A DNA stretch of 64,000 nucleotides. It comes from Manihot esculenta. Taxonomy: Eukaryota > Streptophyta > Magnoliopsida > Malpighiales > Euphorbiaceae. The notes below the pieces were generated by a model. It worked only from the letters and a program-made list of their open reading frames with translations, ran no database searches and was not told where the DNA came from. Numbering within the stretch: the stretch's first letter is position 1; each line of letters starts with the position of its first letter. The position numbers and the translations under genes are program-made. The DNA lies in contig NC_035162.2 of the NCBI RefSeq assembly GCF_001659605.2, positions 13,349,248 through 13,413,247 on the forward strand, given 5' to 3'. Positions 12,664 through 25,260 of the stretch are shown here, one piece after another.

Positions 12664-13089
12664 AACTTCTCATTGCACTCTATCTAAGCCCCGGTTCGAC
12701 ATTTGCTAGAAAACATGTATATAATTACTCACAATTTGGCTAAATTTAAACAAATTATCCTCCCAGCGTTCATGACAAACTCAAAACTTCTATTGCTATT
12801 GTCTTGTGGATTACAAACTTCGACTCCTTTGGATTGGAGAATGATTTTTTTAAAAAAATAATAATATAAAAATTATTATGAGTATGTCACTGCAGTGATG
12901 GCCACAAGAATGGCTCTTGATTTTGGCTAAGTTATAAAATTGCCATTAACCACTTCATTTTTAAAAAGTTTGCCTTAGGTCCACGAAAAGATCACCAGGT
13001 TTATTAGAAGTGCATGCATTGTTTACTTTATAATGTTTTTTTTTTAATCATTCATATAGCATTTAAAGTTCTGAGACAAATGATTTTGC
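12664..13089. other. Intergenic DNA between the MITE and the duplicated block
   Basis: No gene or element was recognised. It is mostly AT-rich with a short run of moderate GC content around 12690-12800. Confidence 0.5.
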
Positions 13090-15230
13090 TCTTTACTACC
13101 ACTACACTTATAAAAAATTTTTACCTGCAAATCTCCGAAGGTATTTGTCCGCCAATTCTCTTTGTGGGCATAAATTCACAAATTGGCATTTATCCGCTAC
13201 ATGATCAGAGCACTATTCCATCTCTCATAGCTAGCATGATCAAAGTGTTAATATGACATCATTTATTCAATAACGTTAGAATTAGCTTAGTGGTAGTCTG
13301 TCATCCAAAAGGTTCGGGTAAGGTAGCTCTCCACTATTTTTTATGGCGATAGCTTTTGTCCAATATTTTTTTATTGTGACGATTCACTCAAAATTTTCAA
13401 ATTGTAACTGCTCGCTTAAATATCTTTTAATCCAATAGTTTTGCCCGAAAATATTTAAAGTAATAATTCGATATTCATATTAATTTAAGTATGAAAAAAT
13501 CTCAAACTAACCTAATTCTCTCTTATTTTATAAATTTATACAAAAAGTAAAGGTGTAAATAAGAATAATTAGGGGAATACAAGTGTGATGCAATGAAATA
13601 ACTTTTCATAGTTTGAAAAAAGGATGGAAATGGCAGCATGGGTATGAATTGATGTAAAAAGGTTGTAGCTTTGGATGTAACCTTTTTACGAGTAGACAAT
13701 CTTCATCTCTCTTTCCTTAAGATTACTCTTCATTTGGGAAATGATTATGTCATACAATCACACAAATTCATTTCTCATTATTTTCAGATAAAAAATTTCT
13801 ACTAACATATATCATGATTTTAAATAATGTGGCTTCTTTTTATTGGTTCTTTTGGTTGGGTGAATACTATCTCAGATGTAATTCATTTAAATTGAAATTG
13901 GACTAATTAGATGATAAAAAGTGTAACTCATTTAAATTAAGAAGTATTTTATTATACTTTAGATAATTCAATAATTTCTTAATTATTTTAAATAAATAAT
14001 ATTAAATAATAAATGTAAATAAATAGAATGAGTATTGAAATAAATATTGAATTATGAAAAATTATTATTTACTTTTCTTTCCTTGACAAACTCATTAGTT
14101 GGTTTCTTTTTTTTTTTTAAATTTATTAATATCGTTATTAATGTTTTAAAAGTCTACTAATATTATTTAGCCGTTAAATATTTTAACCGTTTAGTCTCTA
14201 TAATTTTAAAAAATTTATTAGTTAATTTTTATATTTTTAAAAATTTTACTGATTAGTTCTTCTGTATTAGGCACATTTTATATTTAACAGCTAAAATTAA
14301 CGGAGGGATTAACCAGTAGACTTTTTAAAATGTTAGGAATGTTTTAATATATTTTTCAAAATAAAAGAACCAATTAATGAGTTTTATCATATTATATGGA
14401 CTAAATAATTAATTTTTTTTTTAAAAAAAATGTGATTTTTGAAGTTTCACATACATAGAGAGAGTCCAGTTCAGCCCATCATCTAGGCTGACGGGCAACA
14501 AATTCCCTATATTCAGGATCCTGCTAAGGCAGACAAGGAGCGTTTTTGGGCAAATCATTGTCATCCTCTCTCCGTAGCATACCTCCTTACCATCTCCAGT
14601 CTTCAACAGTCGAAGAAGCCCTACCAGATATCAGCTGATTCTCGGTTGCCTTCCTATCCCACTCAGACCAACTATTTGAATTTGATGTATTTATTATATT
14701 TATTTTCTCACTATTTCTACCGCCCTTCTTGAGACAGTTTTGCTGCTGGCGTTTGGCTGGAGCACGAGATCTAGCAAAATGTTTTTCTATGAATTCCTCA
14801 GCCAAGTCAGAATACTTCAACTTGTATATATGGCAAAAATTGTTAACTATTCTAAATTTTTAAAAAATTTTCTTCTTTCTTTATTTTTTTAAAAAAATTT
14901 CTTCTTTTTTTATTTTTTATATGCATTTAAAGTTGACTATTTATGTATTACTTGACATAATATCATGAAGTCTTAGAATATAAATATATATATTCTTAAA
15001 TTTTTTATATGCATTTAAAGTTGACTATTTATGTATTACTTGATAGAATATCATGAATTCTTAGAATATAAATATATATATTCTTAAATTTTTTTTTAGA
15101 GTTAGGGAAAATTCTTTCCGATATATACCAACCTCATTGAGCAGAAGAGTTGGTGAGGGCTTCATACTTTAATTCAATGGCATAAACCTAACAGGTGTAC
15201 ACAACCTTTTTAAAATTGATTTATACTGAA
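13090..15230 (+). repeat. Copy B of the duplicated SWEET-upstream block
   Basis: Segments 13090-13310, 13490-13775 and 14925-15230 match copy A (8385-9395) in order and orientation. A non-matching stretch of about 1.1 kb (13,780-14,920) has entered or been lost between the second and third. Within the third segment a 78-bp unit (beginning ATATGCATTTAAAGTTGACT) is itself tandemly duplicated at about 14929-15085. The block leads into a remnant of SWEET exon 5. Confidence 0.8.
14421..14820 (-). other. Possible captured gene fragment or orphan exon, unrecognised
   Basis: This is an island of balanced base composition inside AT-rich DNA, in the stretch that interrupts duplicate copy B. The minus strand carries two overlapping open frames (14820-14587 and 14606-14421). 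The first is hydrophilic and basic, including SDLAEEFIEKHFARSRAPAK, which has the look of real protein. I cannot name a family. It may be an exon fragment carried in with an insertion. Confidence 0.25.
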
Positions 15231-15399
15231 ATTGAAAAAAAAAATGATGATTTTGATTTTCTTTTTCCCATTATTCATTAAGAATACGCATGTCACTTTT
15301 AAATTTTGTAAAAAGATAGCTACAAAAGTTGAGCAATTTCCATTTTAACACTCACACTTGGACAAATTCATAGTGCAAACAGAAAAATACTAAATCATA

Positions 15400-15474
15400 T
15401 CTGCTTTAGCTTGGTTCTTCTATGGATTTCTCCTTAAGGATTTCTTCATAGCAGTAATATTTCAGCTACCAACC
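15400..15474 (+). pseudogene. SWEET exon 5/6 remnant of a decayed tandem copy
   Basis: The sequence matches 10,894-10,950 of the intact SWEET gene (encoding [15 protein letters not shown]) and continues straight into the first bases of exon 6 (CTACCAA). The 87-bp intron is reduced to about 12 bp, GTAATATTTCAG, keeping only the donor and acceptor ends. The rest of the gene copy is missing. It sits downstream of duplicate block B, in the position expected of a tandem SWEET duplicate. Confidence 0.8.
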
Positions 15475-15493
15475 ATTCACCCCTTCACAAGCA

Positions 15494-15976
15494 TCACAGT
15501 AGATCACTGTTGATAATTATTGTCATCAGATAAAATGGAGACAGCATTAGAACCAACGGGCACAAAATGAGGCCATCGATGGGAAGGAAACATAGCTTCA
15601 AAACCACCAAAGGAAAAGCAAAAAAGCCATATGCAGTCTCAACAGAGCAATGTGAGAGCTGTAAACTCTCAAACCGAACAGTAGCCAAGCTCACAGCTAC
15701 CATCATCCAAGACGGCAGAAGGCAAGCACCATGGTAATGGCATTCACAATCTCGTGTAGTTATGAAGGACTGAGTTACAACAACCAAGATAGCAGTGTAA
15801 ACCATGGCTCCATAAATGCCCACCACGAAAGAGAGAGAAGGAAAGCTATACAGGACAAAATTACTTAGGAAAACGGCACAAGACCGAGAGAGCGGGGAGA
15901 CTTGGCAGGAACATTCTTGTGGGTCAGATTCGGATTCGGGGATGCCCATTTGGTAATGATTAATCCACTGGGCCAA
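15494..15976 (-). other. Unrecognised 160-codon open frame, hydrophobic
   Basis: The minus-strand frame opens with an ATG at 15976 and would encode several hydrophobic stretches, such as LSFVVGIYGAMVYTAILVVV, that could be read as membrane segments. The region has balanced base composition between AT-rich flanks. I recognise no family. Hydrophobicity also arises easily when the opposite strand is purine-rich, as here, so this may be a gene fragment, a transcribed non-coding region or chance. Confidence 0.25.
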
Positions 15977-18358
15977 AATTAAGGCTTTCGGATATACTGC
16001 AGCCCAATCTCAGCACGACTTTTAAAAGTATCCCCTTGAATGACTGGTTATCACAGCAGCTCATTACTTGATAAATTAAGAACTCTTCGCCCAAATTATC
16101 ATTGTTTCAACCCCCAAAAGAAAAATAAAATAAAATAAAATATTTGTTAGTAATTTTTATTGTCAATACGATGATCCAATTAATTGCACAAACTTTTAAA
16201 AAAAAAATCAGAATTTGATTAATTTAAGTTGCATATACATATTATATTCATGTGGGTCTAAGATTATGAGGCCACTACCTTGTTTGGTTAGGGGGAAAAA
16301 GCCAAGAGAGAAATCCAAATGAGCAGTGCCCATCAAGTATTGACATGAAATTTGTGTCGTGTTCACAAATCTTTTTCACTTGCCATCTCCAAATCTCTTT
16401 TTCTTGTGGACGTGTATAATATTCCAATCTAACTTTATCCGAGTCGTCAAATCAGTGGCGGATTAGAAAGCTGACCGTGCCACACCATAGCCCTCTTAAC
16501 TTGCTAAAAAAACAAAAAAATTTACAAATCTATTTCTGTGGAGAAAATTTTTTATATGTGCACAAATTTTATGGTAATATTTGTTTCGTCTTATAATTTT
16601 TATTTTTTTATCTATTTCAAAATTATTATAATTTATTTTTTTATATTATAATAATATATAAATTAACTATTATAATTTTATTTAATTTTATATTATTTTT
16701 AAAGAATTTTTAAAAATATTTTTAATATTTAATAAAATTTAATATTTTTAAAATGAGTATAATTAAAAAATTAATAAAAAATTAATTTTTTAATATGTAA
16801 AAAAAATAAAATGAATAAAAATTATAAGAGGAAAGTGTAATTCTAAAACTATTAAGATATATATATATATATAATTTTAGAGTACGAAGATTGATATGCA
16901 CTACCTCTTTAAAATAAGTATTATTCGATTTAAATAAAAAAAAATTAACAATTGAATTAATTAAAATTTTAATTTAATTTTTATTTTTTTTAGTTTGGTT
17001 CAATTTTTATTTTAAAAATTTTTAATTATTTTAATTAAATTTAATTTTAATCAAAAAAAATCAGTAAAATCAAATTGAATTTATGAGTAGTATAATATTT
17101 ATTATTTTTTTATAATATAAAATGATTAAATGATAATTACAACTAAAATATTTTAATTAAATATTAAAATATTAAAAATAAAATATAAAAAGTAAAAAAT
17201 CTCATTAAAATATTTAATCAATAAAATTAAATTAAATGAAAATAAATTAAATTGATTTAATTTAAATTAAAATTTTATTTAAAATTAATTTAATTTAATT
17301 TTTATAAATAATAAATTTTTAATTTTTAATTATTTAATTCAATTTGATTTTGGATTGAAATGTGCATCCTTCTAGATGTATTTTACATTTGATGAGAAAT
17401 TTAAATGCTGTGTGTGAAGTAAAAAAATTAATCCTTCAATAAATGATGGTACTTCAGAATGCGTGGCAGGAACCAGAATAGGAGAAAGTTGAAGTGGGCG
17501 GCACAAATTCCTGAGAAGATTCTTCAAAAGGGCTGGAGCATTTCGGGGAATTCGCTACCCTAATCTCTTTTTGACACGTATGTACATTTGGCCTTTAAAT
17601 CTACTTTGCATGTTTTGCATGGCGGCGCGTGATTTCACGCTGTTCCGGATATTGCCAATCTTTTAAATTATGGCTAGGTAATTTGATCATTGATCATCGA
17701 TCATCATTTCTATATACAAAATGAATTTCACAGATGAGGAGTTGCTTCAAACTCAGAAATTGAACCCAACAGATAAAAAATGTAAAAGAAAAGTTGAAAC
17801 GTGTCTTTTCTTTATTTGTCTTGAATTCCACAGTCGTAAATATTTTTTTTTACTGCAATAGTTGGCGAGATGTCCAAATCCAAAGCCTTGAATTGATTAG
17901 ATTCTTGGTCCATCTTGTCATCTTCTGCAGGTTTAGGCTTATAAGTCGTCTAATTCTGATGGTTAATTTTGGATTTCTCCAAAAAGGAATTGAAGTCTCA
18001 AGTGTGATTGGGTTGCATTTGGTCAATTGTAATGAAACCCAACTGCAGTTTCCAATAAAATATTGTCTGAAATTTTCACTTTCCACACTGAAATTATCTT
18101 GGAAGATGGGTTAATTCCGATTCCGGCATATGGGGTCACAATGTCTGTCATAGACGTATGTCTCTCCCTTCTTCTCCTGTTCACAACGTTTGACGTAGGA
18201 AAAATCATTTAACTCTTGAGTTGAAGTTGTTCTTTTCATAATATAATTTGTTCTAACTGTAATGAGAAGTGAAGAACACACAATCTTAATCTTAAAAATA
18301 ACTCTTGTTCGAAATCTGACAATCGCTTTACTACTATTAAACTAAAATTATTGGATTG
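15977..18358. other. AT-rich intergenic DNA before the Tat element
   Basis: The sequence is mostly AT-rich, with an (AT)n run at about 16,858-16,874 and an extremely AT-rich stretch at 16,560-17,340. A short balanced island at about 17,455-17,660 and open frames at 17,794-18,114 have no recognisable product. Confidence 0.5.
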
Positions 18359-18846
18359 TGATGACCGCTGGATTTCTTCACCCCAGAACAGGGGCTTGAC
18401 CACAGCCAAAGGCCCATGACACAGAGGCCCACGTACTTGATACCCCCCAACAAGCCTGGCTCATTCCAGCTTCCGGGCCGGGCTCGACCAAGCTTCCTCT
18501 CCAGCCTGATCCCTGACCAGCAGACCCCTCTCAGGCCCAGCGTCCAGCCCAACTCTCGGCCCAGCCCGGGGTCCAGAACAGTACTCACCAGACAGCCTGG
18601 CAGATCCGCTCGAACGTACGCATGAGGAGAATCAGAGGCCGTTACGCATGTAGCAGGCAGCTGATACCCTAGTACACCCGAATCTGTATGGCAGAGACGC
18701 GTGGCCCAATCCTGGAGAGACCTTTACACGTCACCAGCAAGCAAGACAATGTATAAAAAAGGAGTCCCCTCCTCAGAAAGTTAAATCTTGATTGGATAAT
18801 ACAAGAACCTTTGTAAAACCCTATTCTATTGGATCTCAGATCATCA
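18359..18846 (+). repeat. 5' LTR of the Tat element
   Basis: It starts TGATGACCGCTGG and ends ATCATCA. A TATA-like TATAAAAAA at 18752-18760 marks the probable promoter within the LTR. It matches the 3' LTR at 487 of 488 positions by eye. Confidence 0.95.
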
Positions 18847-18848
18847 AT

Positions 18849-18866
18849 TGGCGCCGTCTGTGGGGA
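18849..18866 (+). other. Primer binding site of the Tat element
   Basis: TGGCGCCGTCTGTGGGGA begins two bases after the LTR. The TGGCGCCGT core is the primer-site type usual in Tat/Athila elements, and not the initiator-Met type. Confidence 0.75.
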
Positions 18867-18924
18867 ACGAAGGAGATCTTTTCATCACCGGAGTTTTCAC
18901 TTTCAAAACCCACTGAGATCCACG

Positions 18925-21900
18925 ATGGCAAACCACCAAGAAAGTAACCTTAACATTCCAAATGACCTGAGCTCTGCCCAAGATGGGCAGCAGTTCTCTT
19001 TTTCTAGCCCTACAACAATGAATAACCAAACCCCTATTTCCCTTAATCCCTCGCCAAGCTTGGCAGGGAATACTCCTACCATGACCCTGTCTAATCAAGA
19101 CATTCAAACCATGGCTCTCCAGTTACAGACCACTGCTCACTGGTTGGGGCAGATAATGCAACAGAGGGGACTTAGCACCCCAGTAAACGCACTCCCAGTA
19201 GTGGAGGAACCCAGAACCGATGAACCCCGACCTACCTCTATCCGCCTCCAAACTAACAACCACGATGCCGGAGAAGAGGAAGAACCGGAGGCCCGAATCC
19301 ATGGGAGAAGGGCAAGAAAGATGATAGAAAATGAAGAGGTGGACGACTATTCTGCTGAAACAACCAGGGAAACGGGAACTGAAACAGAGGAAGAAGAATG
19401 TAGTTTGGGCAAAAGATCCAACCCAGAAGACGAGAAAATGAACCAAAAACTGAAAAGGTTGAAGGAGTAGCTCCTAGCCGAGCTAGGTAAGAAAGATCAG
19501 AGTCAAACCTCCTTGCCTACTTCTTCTCCCTTCTCAAAGGTAATGCAGCAGGAGACCGTTCCCAAAAAGTTTATGATGCCGCCGATGGCGGCCTATAATG
19601 GGGCTGGTAACCCGAGGGAGCATGTCATGAACTATAAGACCTTCATGGAGTTGCAAACCATGTCGGATGCTCTGATGTGCAAGGTGTTCCCAACAACCCT
19701 CTCGGGACCAGCGAGGGCATGGTTCAACAGCCTGGAGGCCGGGAGCATTAAGAGTTTTGGAGATCTTGCCATCCGCTTCATCAGCCGTTTTGTAGCCGGG
19801 GTACCAGCAGAAAGAAAGACGAGCTATCTGGAAACAGTGAGACAAAAAGCTGGTGAATCCCTCAGAGAGTATGTCGCCCGTTTCAACACGGAGGCCTTGC
19901 AGATCCCCGAGCTTGACGAAGGAAGGGCGGTAGAGGCCATGCAAAAGGGAACAACCTCTGCCGAGTTTTTTGGTTCTCTGAGCAGGAAACCTCCGACCTC
20001 ACTTGCCGAGTTGATGAAGAGGGCAGAAAAGTATATAAGGCAGGATGACGCCTTAGTAACGAGTAGATTTGCCAAAGGGGTGGCAGAAAAGGAGAAAGCC
20101 CCAGAGGAGGGGAGGCCGGAGAAACACGAGAAGAAGCGTGGAAAGAGGTCTGAGCCGTACAAGCAGGCCTGGGAAAGAAGAGATCAAAGGCCTCCCCCTC
20201 CTCTCAAGGCTCATGAACCACGAGTGCTCCCTCCTTGGGTGCCCGAGAAGCCTACTCCCCTCAACGCTTCTAGAGCCGAAGTCCTCATGGCAGTCCAGGA
20301 TAAGGAGTTCCTCCAGTGGCCTAAACCCATGAGGTCGGAAGCAGATCAGAGGAATCCCGACAAGTATTGTCAGTACCACCGGACACATGGCCACGATACA
20401 AATAACTGTTTTCAATTAATCACGGAGATTGAAAGACTGATAAAAAGGGGGCATCTCAAAAATTTTGTGAAGAAACCGGAGGGGCAGAGGCCTCAGCCCG
20501 GTCCGGCAGCCCAGATGCCCAGGAGAACTGGAGCCGGACCAGTGAATGATGGGTCCAGTGGGACTATTAATATGATTGTTGGAGGAACCGGAGGACGGAT
20601 GAGCCGTCGAGGAAAGAAGAGAAACCGGGAAGGGGAGACCAGCAACGGCGAGGTTATGCAGATCGTTGAACATTCTCCCATGACTATCGCTTTCTCTTCA
20701 GAAGATGCACAGGGCGTTCAGATGCCCCATGATGACGCACTTGTCATTGAAGCAGTCATTCATAATTTTCGGGTGAAAAAGGTTCTGGTGGATGATGGGA
20801 GTAAGGTCAATTTATTGCCATATCGGGTTTTCCAGCAGATGGGAATCCCAGAGGAACAGCTTGTTCGAGATCAGTCACCCATCAAAGGGATCGGAGGAGC
20901 ACCAGTACTAGTAGAAGGGAAGGTAAAGTTGGCCCTTACTTTGGGAGAAGCACCCAGAGCTCGCACCCATCATGAGGTGTTTGTGGTGGTCAAACTCCCG
21001 CTGAGCTACAATGTGATTTTGGGGAGGCCGGCGTTGTTCAACTTTGAAGCTGTCACTAGCATCAGGTATTTGGCACTCAAGTTCCCAACGGAAGAAGGAG
21101 TGGGAATGGTCAGGGGCAACCAGGAAGAAGCAAGGGCGGTATACTTGGCCACGGTAACAGAGCCAAGCTCAACTGGAGAAGCACTTGACTCAGAAGTTCT
21201 GGAGGTCAGAGATGAAACAAAAGAAGCCCGGACAGAGCCAGTCGGAGAATTGGAGACCTTCCCTTTATCAGAAGCAGAGGCCAGCAAGGTTTTCAGTTTT
21301 AATGCCAGCCTCACCAAAGAACAAAAAGGTGAAGTCATGACCCTGATTCGAAGTCACGCGCTGACCTTCGCATGGAAGCCCTCAGACATGCCTGGAATTG
21401 ACCCCAAAGTGATGACACACCGATTGAACGTCCTCCCCGAGGCCAAACCAGTAAAGCAAAAGAAGAGAGTAGTGGGAAGAGAGAAGCAGCAGGCTACCCA
21501 GGAAGAAGTGCAGAAGCTAGAAGAGGCAGGCTTTATTAGGGAGGTTATGTACCCACAGTGGTTGGCAAATCCTGTGTTAGTCAAAAAAGCCAATGGCAAG
21601 TACAGGATGTGTATAGATTTTACCGACCTGAATAAGGCCTGTCCTAAAGATTGTTACCCCCTCCCCGATATTAATAAGATGGTCGACTGAACGGCCGGTT
21701 TTGATTACATGTCTTCCTTGGATGCTATGTCTGGTTACCACCAAATCCCAATGGAAAAGACGGATGAGGAAAAGACCTCATTTATAACTGAAGATGGGAC
21801 TTATTGCTACAAAGCTATGCCCTTCGGATTAAGAAACGCCGGGGCAACTTACCAACGATTAATGAATAAAATCTTTAAGAACCAGATCGGCAGAAATGTA

Positions 21901-24504
21901 GAAGTGTATGTGGATGATATGGTGGTTAAAAGTTCAACTTTTCAACAGCATGTAGCAGATCTAAAGGAGATATTTGGGGTGTTAGATCAATACAGAATGA
22001 AGTTAAATCCAGCAAAGTGTGCTTTCTTCATCAGAGGGGGAAAGTTCTTGGGATACATGGTGAGTGGAAAAGGCATTGAGCCCAATCCGGAGAAAGTAGA
22101 AGCCATATTGAATATGCCAGAGCCAACCTGCGTAAGGGACGTCCAGAGATTAACCGGGAGAGTAGTGGCGCTCAACCGATTTATGTCGAGGTCGGCAGAA
22201 AAGTGTTTGCCATTCTTCAAAAAATTGAGGAAGGTTCCGAATTTTGAATGGACAAAGGATTGCCAAGAAGCTTTCGCGGAACTTAAAAAGTATCTTAGCT
22301 CGCCTCATGTGCTCAGCAGTCCCATAAAAGGGGAAGAGCTTCTGATATACTTGGCAGCCTCAGAACAGGCAGTCAGCGCGGTACTAGTCAGGGTGGAAGA
22401 AGGAGAGCAGAAACCTGTTTTCTACATCAGCAAGGTACTCAGAGACACTGAGGTCAGGTACTCGAGCATTGAAAAACTGGCTTATGCCTTGCTGTTGGCA
22501 GTTCGGAAATTCAAAGTTTATCTGGAAGGCCACCAAGGAGTTGTGATGACGGACCAACCCTTAAAGAAGATCTTACGCAGGCCGGAAACTTCAGGACGGA
22601 TGTTAGCATGGTCCGTGGAAATCAGCCCTTACTGTCTGGAGTACCGACCTCGGACAGCTATAAAATCTCAAGCGCTGGCTGACTTCATAGCAGAATGCTC
22701 ATTCAATGAGGAGAAGGAAGGATCATCCTCGGAGATACCTAGAAAGGAAGGAGAGGGAGAGCTTTCCCAAGAATTCAGCTGGAAGCTATATGTAGACGGA
22801 GCATCAGGCTCTGAGGGCAGCGGTGCGGGGATAATGCTTAAGGGGCCGGAGGGCTTCAGAGTGTGTTATGCTTTGCGATTAGAATTCAAGGCTTCTAACA
22901 ATATGGCCGAGTACGAGGCCTTGGTGAATGGGATGTTGGTAGCCTCGGAAATAGGGGTAACCGACCTCGAGGTGAATAGTGACTCTCAGCTGGTGATCAA
23001 CCAGGTAACGGGGGTATATCAGGCCAGAGATCCAGTCATGCAGAACTATCTTGATAAAGTAAAAACCATAGAAGCCGAGCTCACAGAACGGGGAGTTATC
23101 GTCAGATTTCAACGAATACCTCGGGACGAAAATGAGGAGGCAGACTTGCTTAGTCGATTGACCAAAGAAGAGTTAGAGCAGCTCCCTGACGAAGTATACA
23201 TACAGCATGTCCTCACACCTGCTTACAAGAAAACAAACACTGTATTGCAGGTGGAACAGAGCTTAACTTGGATGAGCCCCTATCTGAAATATTTAGAGAA
23301 GGGCGAACTTCCTGAAGATAAAGACGAAGCCAAAAAGATAGCAGCTCGAGCTGCCAACTACCAAGTAATAAGGGGAACATTGTACAGAAAGGGGAAGTCC
23401 AGCCCATGGCTCCGATGTGTGAATCCAGAAGAAGCCGTAAAGGTAATGGAGGAAATACATAGAGGCCTATGTGGGGCTCACGAGGGAGCAGGGACATTAG
23501 CTAACAAAATATTCAGACAAGGATACTACTGGCCCACTGTGAAAAAAGAAGCAGAAGAGTTCGTCCGAAGATGCGACGTATGTCAGAGATTTGCTAATGC
23601 CATCAGGACCCCTGCCACTCCTCAAGCAAGCATATCCAGTCCATGGCCTTTCTCACAATGGGGAATTGACATCCTGGGACCTTTCCCCAAGACTACGGGG
23701 CAAAGGAAATTTGTAGTAGTGGCTGTGGAATATTTCTCGAAGTGGCCAGAGGCAGAAGCAATAGCCACAATCACAGCTCGCAAGATGATAGATTTCGTAT
23801 GGGGACATATCATCTGCAGATTTGGCATACCAAGAGTACTTATTTCAGACAATGGTAGACAATTTGATTGCAGCACTTTCAGAGCCTTCACAACAAACAT
23901 TGGCATATGGCATAAGTTCTCCTCTGTAGCCCATCCTCAGACCAATGGCCAAACGGAAGTCACTAACAGAGCAATCCTCCAAGGATTAAAGAAGCGGCTG
24001 GACGGTGCAAAGGAAAACTGGGCAGAAGAACTCAATAGCATCCTATGGGCACTCCGAACTACTCCCAGAACACCCACTAAGGAAACACCGTTTGCACTCG
24101 CTTACGGTACAGAGGCCGTAGTTCCAATTGAGTTACAGATCCCCACTCATAGAATTCAATTTGTCAGTGAGGACACCAATGGGGACAAATTAAGAAGTAA
24201 CCTCGATGCTCTTGAAGAAGTTAGGGAAGAAGCCCAAGTCCGAACTGCTGTTTATCAACAACGAGCGGCAAGGTATTACAATCAAAGGGTCAGAGAAAGA
24301 AGCTTAAAGGTGGGAGACCTGACTTTAAGAAACCTGGAAGCCACAGGAAAAAGAGCAGCCGCAGGCAAGCTAGCACCGACCTGGGAAGGTCCGTTCAAGG
24401 TGACAAAAGTGGTTAGGCCCGGGGTATACCGAATTGAAGACATGCAAGGAAACCCCGAGCCCCATGCTTGGAATATCCAGCACTTAAAAAGGTACTTCCC
24501 TTGA
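18925..24504 (+). pseudogene. Tat gag-pol polyprotein with two in-frame stops
   Basis: One reading frame runs from ATG 18925 to the stop ending at 24504, interrupted only by TAG at 19468-19470 (in gag) and TGA at 21688-21690 (in reverse transcriptase). Domains in order: a polar gag N-terminus; gag core about 19,570-20,060; a CX2HX4HX4C-like knuckle near 20,365-20,415; protease with DDGS at 20791-20802; reverse transcriptase with YVDD at 21907-21918; RNase H about 22,270-22,600; a second, archaeal-type RNase H about 22,780-23,170 (YVDGAS, NMAEYEAL, DSQLVINQ); and integrase about 23,440-24,260, whose Asp 23668, Asp 23848 and Glu 23956 give D,D(35)E spacing. No chromodomain is present. With only two point defects and near-identical LTRs, the copy probably moved recently, either before the stops arose or with proteins from a relative. 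Confidence 0.9.
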
Positions 24505-24624
24505 AATATGTGTAAAGAAAAATATTGTACCCTGAAAAGCATAAATAAATAAAATAACGCCATGATGTTATCCCCATTATGAATGTTACTTCTCTTTGAA
24601 AAAGAAAGAACAAGAATTAGAAGA

Positions 24625-25260
24625 CCTCCTTGAGACATAGAGACCTCCTGGAGGTAGAAGACCGGGATCCCCAAGATCTCCCGGAATTACAAGACCAGGA
24701 TCCCCAAGATCTCCTGGCAAAAGAAAACCTCCTTGAGACATAGAGACCTCCTGGAGGTAGAAGACCGGGATCCCCAAGATCTCCCGGAAATACAAGACCA
24801 GGATCCCCAAGATCTCCTGGCAAAAGAAAACCTCCTTGAGACATAGAGACCTCCTGGAGGTAGAAGACCGGGATCCCCAAGATCTCCCGGAAATACAAGA
24901 CCAGGATCCCCAAGATCTCCTGGCAAAAGAAAACCTCCTTGAGACATAGAGACCTCCTGGAGGTAGAAGACCGGGATCCCCAAGATCTCCCGGAATTACA
25001 AGACCAGGATCCCCAAGATCTCCTGGCAAAAGAAAACCTCCTTGAGACATAGAGACCTCCTGGAGGTAGAAGACCGGGATCCCCAAGATCTCCCGGAATT
25101 ACAAGACCAGGATCCCCAAGATCTCCTGACAAAAGAAAACCTTATTGAAACATAGAGATCTCGGTAAGGCAGAAGACCAGGATCCCCAAGATCTCCTGGC
25201 AAAAGAAGGCCTCACTAAGACATAAAGACCTCAGTAAAAAAGAAAACCGGGATCCCTTAG
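24625..25260. repeat. 103-bp minisatellite, about six units, inside the Tat element
   Basis: The phrase CCTCCTTGAGACATAGAG recurs at 24625, 24728, 24831, 24934 and 25037, exactly 103 bp apart. Degenerate units begin at 25140 and about 25206. Each unit contains two paired motifs, CCGGGA...TCCCGG and CCAGGA...TCCTGG, each with an 11-nt spacer, plus the near-palindrome CCTCCTGGAGG. It lies just after the pol stop, where Tat elements often carry tandem repeats. Confidence 0.93.

Noticed and set aside
16885..17365. Possible MITE in the AT-rich region
   Set aside because: The ends (GATATGCACTACC and AATGTGCATCC) are not a convincing inverted repeat and no target duplication was found.
18416..18625. 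Plus-strand open frame repeated exactly at 31366-31575
   Set aside because: It lies wholly within the Tat LTRs. It is the same LTR sequence read twice and has no protein character.
24586..25202. Overlapping minus-strand open frames encoding GDLGDPGL-type repeats
   Set aside because: They are produced by the 103-bp minisatellite, whose length (not a multiple of three) gives shifted copies. No start or family evidence supports a protein.
24625..25260. CRISPR-like or clustered repeat array
   Set aside because: The units abut with no unique spacers and the DNA is a plant retrotransposon.
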